From Lysobacterales bacterium (GTDB lineage: Bacteria > Pseudomonadota > Gammaproteobacteria > Xanthomonadales > SZUA-36): a DNA stretch of 6,333 nt. The stretch's first letter is position 1. Every line of letters starts with the position of its first letter. The position numbers and the translations under genes were made by a program. Shown piece by piece: positions 1 to 5,774 of the stretch. Below the pieces are notes generated by a model, which worked only from the letters and a program-made list of their open reading frames with translations, was not told where the DNA came from and ran no database searches. The stretch lies in contig DAOWGA010000106.1 in assembly GCA_030637665.1 (NCBI GenBank), forward strand, positions 1 through 6,333, given 5' to 3'.

Positions 1-759
1 CGTCTGGCCCGCGGCGTGAGCAACATTGTGCACGATGTATTTCATCAACAGCAATTCGTCCGCTTTACGGACCAGCGTGTTGAAGCGGGTACCAATTTCA
101 CACTGACCGGCTGTTCCCACCTCGTGGTGATGAACTTCCACTGCAATACCCACCTTTTCCATGAGTCGGCACATCGTGCCGCGGAGGTCGTGGAGCGAAT
201 CCACCGGAGGAACCGGGAAATAGCCGCCTTTGACACCGGGCCGGTGACCGATGTTGCCGCCTTCGTATTCGGCACCGGTGTTCCAGGCGCCTTCCTCAGA
301 ATCCACCCGGTAGGAGCAGCCATGCATATCCACGTCGAAACGTACATCGTCGAACACGAAGAATTCAGGCTCAGGGCCGAAAAAAGCAGTGTCCGCTATG
401 CCACTTGATTTCAGGTAAGCCTCGGCACGCTTTGCCAGTGACCGGGGACAACGGTTGTAGCCTTCCATGGTATGTGGTTCCAGCACATCACAACGAATGA
501 TCATGGTCTTGTGCTGGGCGAAGGGATCCCTTACTGCCGTGGAAACATCAGGCATTAACACCATGTCGGACTCGTTAATACCTTTCCAGCCGGCAATGGA
601 CGAGCCATCGAACATTTTGCCTTCGTCAAACAGGTCTTCGTCCACTGCGGAGATGGGCAGGCTTATGTGCTGTTCCTTGCCCAGCGTATCGCAGAACCGA
701 AGATCGACAAATTGGTACTTTTTTTCTTCCAGGGTTTTCAGAATCTTATCAGCGCTCAT
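1..759 (-). CDS. glnA: Type I glutamine synthetase, N-terminal part (runs off the window)
   Basis: This cytoplasmic enzyme makes glutamine from glutamate, ammonia and ATP, the main entry of ammonia into metabolism. The visible 253 codons are in one uninterrupted frame and follow the enterobacterial GlnA pattern closely. They show the N-terminal beta-grasp part with [14 protein letters not shown] (residues 18-31), the active-site loop [18 protein letters not shown] (49-66, with the catalytic loop Asp51), the metal-ligand motif GPEPEF (128-133; Glu130 and Glu132), and [11 protein letters not shown] (178-188). The [12 protein letters not shown] segment (210-221) carries metal-binding Glu213 and Glu221. 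The family is about 469 residues long, so roughly the last 215, including the adenylylation tyrosine region, lie outside. The ATG at 759-757 is chosen because it aligns with the family start (MSA) and has an AAGGAA Shine-Dalgarno. Sequence upstream shows a sigma-54 promoter and NtrC sites, so nitrogen control is likely. Any ntrB/ntrC downstream would be outside the window. Confidence 0.97.
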   Translation of the reverse strand, partial: MSADKILKTLEEKKYQFVDLRFCDTLGKEQHISLPISAVDEDLFDEGKMFDGSSIAGWKGINESDMVLMPDVSTAVRDPFAQHKTMIIRCDVLEPHTMEGYNRCPRSLAKRAEAYLKSSGIADTAFFGPEPEFFVFDDVRFDVDMHGCSYRVDSEEGAWNTGAEYEGGNIGHRPGVKGGYFPVPPVDSLHDLRGTMCRLMEKVGIAVEVHHHEVGTAGQCEIGTRFNTLVRKADELLLMKYIVHNVAHAAGQT

Positions 760-767
760 TTCTCAAT

Positions 768-773
768 TTCCTT
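768..773 (-). promoter_or_regulatory. Shine-Dalgarno of glnA
   Basis: AAGGAA on the minus strand lies 8 bases before the glnA ATG. It is the clearest ribosome binding site in the window and supports the chosen start. Confidence 0.75.
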
Positions 774-804
774 GTTGGGGTTCCAAAATGGGTCATAGAA
801 TATA

Positions 805-820
805 TGCAGAACTCGTGCCA
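805..820 (-). promoter_or_regulatory. Sigma-54 (RpoN) promoter of glnA
   Basis: The minus strand reads TGGCACGAGTTCTGCA, against the known sigma-54 consensus TGGCACG-N4-TTGCA. The -24 GG and the -12 GC are both present and separated by exactly 10 bases. The only departure is C for the first T of TTGC. The predicted transcription start is near 794, giving a leader of about 35 bases before the glnA ATG. This is the equivalent of glnAp2 in enteric bacteria, activated by phosphorylated NtrC under nitrogen limitation. Confidence 0.87.
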
Positions 821-878
821 AAAAGCAGAGAGGTAGAAAATTAATAATTAACGGATTTTGCCTTATCAATCGCCACAA

Positions 879-896
879 TTGGCAACACGTTACCAA
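879..896. repeat. Near-perfect 18-bp palindrome in the glnA upstream region
   Basis: TTGGCAAC-AC-GTTACCAA has two 8-base arms differing at one position around a 2-base centre. The arms and spacing suit a dimeric regulator, but I do not recognise the family. It lies between the enhancers and the sigma-54 promoter, about 60 bases upstream of the -24 element, where looping DNA or a weak extra regulator site would be expected. Confidence 0.45.
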
Positions 897-923
897 CAAA
901 TAACGCAATTACATAATTTGAGC

Positions 924-939
924 ACTGATCTGAATCAGT
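924..939. promoter_or_regulatory. Inverted repeat resembling an FNR/ANR box
   Basis: ACTGAT-CTGA-ATCAGT is a perfect 6-bp inverted repeat with a 4-base spacer. The core CTGAT-N4-ATCAG matches the known FNR/ANR consensus TTGAT-N4-ATCAA at four of five bases per half. It lies between the NtrC enhancers and the sigma-54 promoter of glnA. That a CRP/FNR-family regulator binds here is inference from the pattern only. Confidence 0.4.
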
Positions 940-954
940 TAGAAGTATGGCATA

Positions 955-971
955 TGCACCAATATAGTGCA
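955..971 (-). promoter_or_regulatory. NtrC-type enhancer site, promoter-proximal
   Basis: The plus strand reads TGCACCAATATAGTGCA, an inverted repeat that fits the NtrC consensus TGCACCW-N3-WGGTGCA with one mismatch (A for the first G of the right arm). Its centre is about 169 bases upstream of the predicted sigma-54 start. With the second site 32 bp further up, it forms the paired enhancer expected for cooperative binding of two NtrC dimers on one DNA face. Confidence 0.85.
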
Positions 972-986
972 ATCTTGAAAAATTAA

Positions 987-1003
987 TGCACCATTATTGC
1001 GCA
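987..1003 (-). promoter_or_regulatory. NtrC-type enhancer site, distal
   Basis: The plus strand reads TGCACCATTATTGCGCA. The left arm matches the NtrC consensus fully and the right arm has two mismatches. Its centre is 32 bp (about three helical turns) from the other site, the same spacing as the two strong sites upstream of glnA in enteric bacteria. It starts only 13 bases after the uppP stop codon, at about -201 relative to the predicted glnA start. Confidence 0.78.
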
Positions 1004-1016
1004 GTCACTGTGCGGC

Positions 1017-1814
1017 TTATTGAATAATCCACAGCAGAGCCAGTCCCAGTACCATCCGATAGAGCACAAAAGGCGCCAGGCCAACGCGTTTGAGCAAGGC
1101 CAGAAAGGCCGCGATGCAGATCCAGCCGGCAAGGGCGGAGAAGGCCATGGCAAGGGCAAACTGAATCCAGTCGATATCGGCATCACCGCCAAGAACCCGC
1201 AAGGCGCCATAGCTTCCCGCTGCGCCAATAATCGGAATAGCCAACAGGAAAGAAAACCTGGCGGCTGCATCAGGAGAAAAACCGAGGAACCGTCCGGCAG
1301 TAATTGTCACACCTGATCTCGAAACACCTGGTATCAAGGCAAACGCCTGGGCCAGGCCAATCATCAGCGCACGTGGCAGGTTGATCTGGCGCAAATCCCG
1401 CTCCCGTGAGCAACGTGCATCGGCAATCCATAACAAGAGGCCAAAACCAATGGTGGTCCATGCAATCACGCGCACATCGCGCAGATAAAATTCCACCGCG
1501 TTGTGAGTCAGGGCTCCCGCCAGCAAGGCTGGAATACTGGCGATGGCCAGATATACCGCCATGGCGCGGTGCCGGCGATCAGAATCGGTGGCCACCGGCG
1601 CCATCCATGCCTTCGCCATATCCAGTAGCTCTTGTCGAAAATAGATGAATACCGCCACCAGGGTACCCAGGTGAGTTGCGACATCAAAAATCAGGCCCTG
1701 GTCCGGCCAGCCAAACACCTTGCTGCCTAGAATCAGGTGAGCCGAGCTCGAGACCGGCAAAAATTCAGTCAGGCCCTGGATCAGGGCGAGTACGATAATC
1801 TGGAGTAGTGTCAT
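1017..1814 (-). CDS. uppP: Undecaprenyl-diphosphatase (bacitracin resistance type)
   Basis: UppP (BacA) is an integral inner-membrane enzyme that removes a phosphate from undecaprenyl diphosphate, regenerating the lipid carrier for peptidoglycan and other envelope polymers; high levels give bacitracin resistance. The 265 residues match the family's usual 265-275. The first helix carries the (E/Q)XXXE catalytic motif as Gln13/Glu17 within LIQGLTEFLPVSSSAHLIL, with the conserved His26. The second signature, PGVSRSG with its Arg, is at residues 162-168. Several hydrophobic helices are evident (about 84-101, 115-131, 148-162, 185-205, 218-240, 247-264). No clear Shine-Dalgarno precedes the ATG. 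The start overlaps the stop of the upstream dehydrogenase-like gene as ATGA, so translation is probably coupled. No strong terminator follows; the NtrC site of glnA begins just downstream. Confidence 0.96.
   Translation of the reverse strand: MTLLQIIVLALIQGLTEFLPVSSSAHLILGSKVFGWPDQGLIFDVATHLGTLVAVFIYFRQELLDMAKAWMAPVATDSDRRHRAMAVYLAIASIPALLAGALTHNAVEFYLRDVRVIAWTTIGFGLLLWIADARCSRERDLRQINLPRALMIGLAQAFALIPGVSRSGVTITAGRFLGFSPDAAARFSFLLAIPIIGAAGSYGALRVLGGDADIDWIQFALAMAFSALAGWICIAAFLALLKRVGLAPFVLYRMVLGLALLWIIQ
1811..1814 (-). other. ATGA stop/start overlap joining the dehydrogenase-like gene to uppP
   Basis: On the minus strand the TGA of the upstream gene (1813-1811) shares bases with the ATG of uppP (1814-1812). 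With no clear Shine-Dalgarno in the preceding 20 bases, ribosome reinitiation after the upstream stop is the most likely way uppP is translated here. Confidence 0.85.
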
Positions 1815-2920
1815 GGAATGTAGCTGATACGGTAAATGGCATTTGCCTTGTCATCCGGCACCAACAGGGAACCATCCGGCATCTGCAGAATATCGTTCGG
1901 ACGCCCCCAGGCATCCTCGCCCTGCAGCCAGCCGCTGGCGAACACTTCAGAGCCAGTCACTTTCCCTTCGCCATCAAATCGAACCAGAAGGATGTTGTAT
2001 CCCACTTTTTTAGTGCGGTTCCAGGAACCATGCTGTGCGATAAAAAGCTGCTTGTGATATTCCTCCGGAAACATCTCACCGGTGTAGAATCTCAGGCCCA
2101 GCGCCGCAACATGCGCACCCAGTTTCAGCACCGGCGCTGTGTAATCCGGGCAGGCTTTTCCCTGGCCGAACTCGGGATCCAGTGTGTCACCCTGGTGGCA
2201 CCAGGGGTAACCAAAATGCAGGCCGGACCGGGGAGCATGGTTCAGCTCATCAGCCGGAATATCATCCCCCAGCATGTCACGGCCGTTATCCGTGAACCAG
2301 AGTTCACCGCTATCAGGATGAAATGTGAGCCCCACACTGTTGCGCACACCCTGAGCATAAACCTCATCACCACTGCCGTCCGCATACATGCGGCGAATTT
2401 GCCCGAAACCGGCTTCATCACAAATATTGCAAGGCACACCGACGGGTACATACAGCTTGCTGTCCGGCCCGAACCGAAGGTACTTCCAGCCATGATGCGT
2501 TTTGTCCGGAAATGCATCGCTTAGCAGTTCCGGCTCTGGCGGCTGGTCCAGCCGGCTCTCAATATCGTCATAGCGCAAAATCCGGTCCACTGCTCCCACG
2601 TAAAGCGAACCGAACCTGAACTCGATGCCCGAAGGCATTTTCAAATCCTCGTCGATCAGGATCACACGGTCACCATATTGGTCACCGTCGGTATCCACCA
2701 CCGCGTGCACCTTACCCGCTTTGCGTGAACCCGCAAACACTGTTCCGTGATCTCCCAGCGCAAGTTGACGTGCGTTTTCCACACCCTCGGCGTAAACGCT
2801 GATCTCAAATCCGGGCGGTAATTCAATCAACTTCAGCTTTTTCGCAAGGCTACTACCCGCATTGACCGGCACCGTTGTGATAACAGAAAGTGCAATTATC
2901 AGAATTTGAAATTTTTTCAT
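1811..2920 (-). CDS. Secreted PQQ-dependent sugar dehydrogenase-like protein (sorbosone dehydrogenase family)
   Basis: This is a beta-propeller protein of the soluble glucose/sorbosone dehydrogenase superfamily, whose characterised members oxidise sugars or aldoses in the periplasm using PQQ. The 369-residue product has a signal peptide (MKKFQILIIALSVITTVPVNA, residues 1-21, cleavage likely after VNA). Family features are ELPPGFEISVYAEGVENAR (33-51), HHGWKYLRFGPDSKLYVPVG (142-161, a candidate for the catalytic-His/PQQ blade), YAQGVRNSVGLTFHP (188-202), LWFTDNGRD (207-215) and HGSWNR (297-302). Four cysteines stand out, CNIC at 164-167 plus Cys241 and Cys257, possibly disulfides; there is no CXXCH haem site. 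The frame is open for 29 more codons upstream (to 3007), but the ATG at 2920 is preferred because it starts the signal peptide. Its ribosome site is weak. The substrate is unknown. The stop overlaps the uppP start by ATGA, suggesting a two-gene operon. Confidence 0.9.
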   Translation of the reverse strand: MKKFQILIIALSVITTVPVNAGSSLAKKLKLIELPPGFEISVYAEGVENARQLALGDHGTVFAGSRKAGKVHAVVDTDGDQYGDRVILIDEDLKMPSGIEFRFGSLYVGAVDRILRYDDIESRLDQPPEPELLSDAFPDKTHHGWKYLRFGPDSKLYVPVGVPCNICDEAGFGQIRRMYADGSGDEVYAQGVRNSVGLTFHPDSGELWFTDNGRDMLGDDIPADELNHAPRSGLHFGYPWCHQGDTLDPEFGQGKACPDYTAPVLKLGAHVAALGLRFYTGEMFPEEYHKQLFIAQHGSWNRTKKVGYNILLVRFDGEGKVTGSEVFASGWLQGEDAWGRPNDILQMPDGSLLVPDDKANAIYRISYIP

Positions 2921-3051
2921 GATTCCAGGCCTGGCAGGTTCGAAGAAGCACATGATGCCACAAGAAAATCGCCTCAGTATCACCCAGCCCGGAGTTTGTG
3001 TCAGCATCCGTGATATTGATGTGAACTGTGGGCTAAAATAGCCTGCTCTCA
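2921..3051. promoter_or_regulatory. Divergent intergenic region
   Basis: This 131-bp gap separates the divergently transcribed dehydrogenase-like/uppP unit (minus) and the M14 peptidase gene (plus), so it must carry promoters for both unless transcription reads in from elsewhere. On the plus strand TAAAAT at 3034-3039 is a plausible -10 with only a poor -35 (TGATAT at 3011-3016, spacing 17). I found no convincing -10/-35 pair on the minus strand. Two short palindromes are present: CCAGGCCTGG at 2925-2934, right at the minus-strand ribosome site, and GGCTA-AAA-TAGCC at 3031-3043. Confidence 0.5.
3031..3043 (+). promoter_or_regulatory. Candidate -10 element inside a small inverted repeat
   Basis: GGCTA-AAA-TAGCC is a perfect 5-bp inverted repeat with a 3-base centre, and it contains TAAAAT (3034-3039), the best -10 candidate for the peptidase gene. 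If used, transcription would begin near 3046, only about 6 bases before the GTG at 3052. The weak -35 keeps this tentative; the repeat could be an operator or chance. Confidence 0.35.
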
Positions 3052-5652
3052 GTGCTCAGCAAATGGTGCCCGGTGAAATTTGGAATAAAACTAATAACGA
3101 CTCTCTTCATCTCGCTGCTGGCCGGCAGCGCTGCAGCGCGAACAACGCAGGACTACCTGCCCGCCGACAGTAAGCTGGACCCTGCTGTTCCAAGCCCCGA
3201 ATCCGTGCTGGGCTGGGAAGTTGGCGACTGGCATGTAAGCCACGACAAACTGGTGCAATACATGCAGGCCCTGGCCGCAGCCTCTCCCAGGGTTACGATC
3301 AAGGTCATCGGGTACACATATGAGCAACGCCCCCTGCTCCAGCTGGCCATCACCAGCGCCGAAAACCAACAGAATCTGGAGTCATTGCGCAGCGCTCACC
3401 TGCAAGGCCAGGGGCCACTGGTGGTGTGGCTGGGTTACAGCATTCACGGCGACGAACCCAGCGGTAGTAATGCCTCGATGCTGGCGGCTTATTACCTGGC
3501 TTCATCGCGCTCACCCTTTGTTGAAAATCTGCTGGCCGGGAGCATCATCCTGATCGACCCCAGCATCAATCCCGACGGACTCAACCGTTTTGCCAGCTGG
3601 GCGAACAGCAATGCAGGCAATATACCCGTTGCTGATCCTGTGACCCGCCAGCATGTCCAGAACTGGCCCGGGGCGCGTACCAACCATTACTGGTTTGACC
3701 TCAACCGCGACTGGCTGCCGCTGGTTCATCCGGCGTCCCGCGCACGGATTGTCGAGTTCCATCGCTGGCTGCCGCACGTGCTCACGGATCACCACGAACA
3801 GGGGAGTTACCCCGGCTTCTTTTTCCAACCGGGTGTACCCAGCCGGCAAAATCCACTGACACCATCTGAAAACCTGGAACTGACGCGCGCCCTTGCCATG
3901 TACCATTCTTCAGCGATGGATTCAGCGGGACAGCCTCACTTCACTGAAGACACATTCGATGACTTCTATTACGGCAAAGGTTCGACCTACCCCGACATCA
4001 ACGGCAGCATCGGAATATTATTCGAGCAACGGGCAATACGCGGCCAGGAACTCAGCACCAGCAATGGCGCCGAGACATTCCGCATGGCCGTAGCCAACCA
4101 CCTGCGCATGTCTCTTTCCACACTAAGGGGATCCTGGGAACTGAGGCAAAGGCTGATTGAGTACCAGGCCGGTTTTGCCGGCGCCATGCTGGACCGGGCA
4201 GCCAGTAAGGACTTCCGCGCCTGGGTGATCGGCGATGATGCTGATCCGGCCCGCGCCAGGGCATTCCTCGACAGGCTGGAATTACACCGGATTGAATTCC
4301 GCCCACTTGGCGAAACCATTCGCGCCGGCGGGCAGGAATTCATCCCCGGCCATGCCTGGGTGATTCCAGCACGCCAACGGCAATTCGGCCTGATCGAAGC
4401 AATGATGGAAAAAAGGACCGAATTCGAAGATGAGACTTTTTACGACGTCTCCGCCTGGACTCAGCCCCTGGCTTACAATCTTCCCTTCACAACACTTGGC
4501 AAAATGCCCGCTACCGAAGAGCCTACGGAATCCAGCAGCGGCCTGCCGCCAGATCACCAGGCCCTGGCCTGGACCATACCATGGCAGCAAATGGACGCAG
4601 CCCCGTTGCTGCAGGCTCTCCTGTCGGAAGGCGTAAAGGTCCGTACAGCCATGAAACCATTTTCCGCACAGACGGGTAGCGGTCTGCAGCCTTTCCTTGC
4701 GGGAACCTTACTCATCCAGGCCGGCATCCAGGAGCCTGAGGCCCTGCCAAAAGCGATTGAAATTCTGAGCAATGCCGCCTTATCGGGGCTGGCGGTACAC
4801 AGCCTGTCCAACACCCTGACAGCTACCGGACCCGATTTTGGTTCGAAGCATTTTCCAATCGTCCGCCCCATCAAGCCGCTGATTATCGGCGGCAAGGGAA
4901 CTTCTTCCTATGGTGTGGGCGAACAATGGTTTCTGCTCGACCAGCACCTGAAGATTGCAAGCCCCATTGTGGAATTGCCCCACCTGGATACAGTAGACCT
5001 GCAAGAATATACGCATCTTCTGATGGCGGACGGAGATTACAGTGCGTTGCGAAATGGTGCTGAGTCCGAGATCATTAGCTGGGTGAAGAACGGCGGTGTG
5101 CTGCTCACCATCAACCGCGCAGCCACCTGGGCCGAAAGCCTGTGCTTCGATAATGATCCTGCCAACTGCGAAACAGATGAACCCGGTGACTCAGCCGTGG
5201 AACCCGTGGCGCCACGGGCCTATTCTGATTTTGAGGACGACAAGGCGCAACAGGTAATTGGTGGTGCGATTGTTTCTTCCATGGTGGACCTGAGCCACCC
5301 CCTGGCGTTTGGATACCAGAGGCCTGAACTACCCATATTCCGGCGTGGCACAACCGAGTTGGCACCCAGCCAAAACCCCTACTCAACGCCCGTCCGCTAC
5401 ACCAACTCCCCGCTGATGGCAGGCTTCATCGGAGACGAGCGCCTGGAGGCCATCAAGGGCCAGCCCGCTGTGATCGCCGAAAAGACGGGTGAAGGGTTGC
5501 TTGTCCGCTTTGCCAATACTCCTTTGTTCAGGGGATTCTGGCGGGGCACCGAAAAACTGTTCATCAACGCCCTGTATTTTGCACAGGTAGTGAATGCAAC
5601 TGAAATCCCGGAATTAGCTCCAAAGCCGAAGCCGAAATCGACGCATAACTGA
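3052..5652 (+). CDS. Secreted M14-family zinc carboxypeptidase with C-terminal amidotransferase-like region
   Basis: M14 peptidases are zinc enzymes that remove C-terminal residues from peptides, and some act on peptidoglycan peptides. This 866-residue protein keeps the full active site. Zinc ligands His132 and Glu135 lie in SIHGDEPSG, with the third probably His248 in TDHHEQG. The substrate-binding Asn218-Arg219 are in FDLNRDW, and the catalytic Glu325 is in GILFEQRAIRG. The N-terminus is a signal peptide (hydrophobic core about residues 11-28, cleavage near SAAA-RTT), so it is exported. Residues about 385-590 are an unassigned middle region. Residues about 605-845 resemble the class I glutamine amidotransferase-like fold seen at the end of large M14 proteins (LLMADGDY, VKNGGVLLTINRAATW, LFRGFWRGTEKLFINALYF); I see no catalytic Cys nucleophile, so it is probably structural or binding. 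The tail is Lys/Pro-rich. The start is uncertain: GTG at 3052, or GTG at 3073 (VKFGIK), which gives a cleaner signal peptide; neither has a Shine-Dalgarno. Substrate unknown. Confidence 0.92.
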   Translation: MLSKWCPVKFGIKLITTLFISLLAGSAAARTTQDYLPADSKLDPAVPSPESVLGWEVGDWHVSHDKLVQYMQALAAASPRVTIKVIGYTYEQRPLLQLAITSAENQQNLESLRSAHLQGQGPLVVWLGYSIHGDEPSGSNASMLAAYYLASSRSPFVENLLAGSIILIDPSINPDGLNRFASWANSNAGNIPVADPVTRQHVQNWPGARTNHYWFDLNRDWLPLVHPASRARIVEFHRWLPHVLTDHHEQGSYPGFFFQPGVPSRQNPLTPSENLELTRALAMYHSSAMDSAGQPHFTEDTFDDFYYGKGSTYPDINGSIGILFEQRAIRGQELSTSNGAETFRMAVANHLRMSLSTLRGSWELRQRLIEYQAGFAGAMLDRAASKDFRAWVIGDDADPARARAFLDRLELHRIEFRPLGETIRAGGQEFIPGHAWVIPARQRQFGLIEAMMEKRTEFEDETFYDVSAWTQPLAYNLPFTTLGKMPATEEPTESSSGLPPDHQALAWTIPWQQMDAAPLLQALLSEGVKVRTAMKPFSAQTGSGLQPFLAGTLLIQAGIQEPEALPKAIEILSNAALSGLAVHSLSNTLTATGPDFGSKHFPIVRPIKPLIIGGKGTSSYGVGEQWFLLDQHLKIASPIVELPHLDTVDLQEYTHLLMADGDYSALRNGAESEIISWVKNGGVLLTINRAATWAESLCFDNDPANCETDEPGDSAVEPVAPRAYSDFEDDKAQQVIGGAIVSSMVDLSHPLAFGYQRPELPIFRRGTTELAPSQNPYSTPVRYTNSPLMAGFIGDERLEAIKGQPAVIAEKTGEGLLVRFANTPLFRGFWRGTEKLFINALYFAQVVNATEIPELAPKPKPKSTHN

Positions 5653-5770
5653 AAGGTCCGGATTTCGGGACTGGTTCAGAGATATCCCCGAATATCAGGA
5701 AATTGTAGACACTTTGCAGTAATGTACACACAGATACTCAAACCGGGGCCAGCATTTTTATGAACAAAAC
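5653..5770 (+). other. Intergenic gap before the TolB-N/TPR-type gene
   Basis: This 118-bp stretch follows the peptidase stop. It has a weak hairpin, TTCGGG at 5664-5669 pairing with CCCGAA at 5687-5692 over a 17-base loop, overlapped by an alternative GATAT-CCCCGA-ATATC repeat at 5681-5696. Neither is followed by a T-run, so neither is a good intrinsic terminator, and read-through into the next gene is possible. No convincing promoter was found. Two very short ORFs occupy 5722-5774. Confidence 0.5.
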
Positions 5771-5774
5771 ATGA
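5722..5774 (+). other. Two leader micro-ORFs linked by ATGA overlaps to the next gene
   Basis: An ATG at 5722 opens a 13-codon ORF (MYTQILKPGPAFL) ending with TGA at 5761-5763. That stop overlaps an ATG at 5760, which opens a 4-codon ORF (MNKT) ending with TGA at 5772-5774. This in turn overlaps the ATG of the main gene at 5771. The three frames differ and each junction is ATGA. None has a good Shine-Dalgarno, so expression is unproven. The arrangement could feed ribosomes stepwise into the main start, or could be chance. Confidence 0.3.

Noticed and set aside
16..408. Plus-strand open frame of 130 codons
   Set aside because: It is antisense to glnA, whose conserved motifs fill the minus strand here.
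467..844. Plus-strand open frame of 125 codons
   Set aside because: It is antisense to the glnA start and runs through the sigma-54 promoter; its product has no recognisable family features.
999..1016. Possible terminator just after uppP
   Set aside because: The pairing (CGCA with TGCG) is only 4 bp and the nearest T-run is displaced; the sequence is better explained as the edge of the NtrC site.
1808..2524. Plus-strand open frame of 238 codons
   Set aside because: It lies opposite the dehydrogenase-like gene, whose family motifs and signal peptide identify the real coding strand.
2921..3007. Upstream extension of the dehydrogenase-like gene to an ATG at 3007
   Set aside because: The extra 29 residues would precede the Lys-Lys signal peptide and are not like an export signal, so the ATG at 2920 is preferred.
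3511..3906. Minus-strand open frame of 131 codons
   Set aside because: It is antisense to the zinc-binding core of the M14 peptidase and has no family features.
5664..5696. Hairpin after the peptidase stop as a terminator
   Set aside because: The stem is only 6 bp with a 17-base loop and no T-run follows, so it is not called a terminator.
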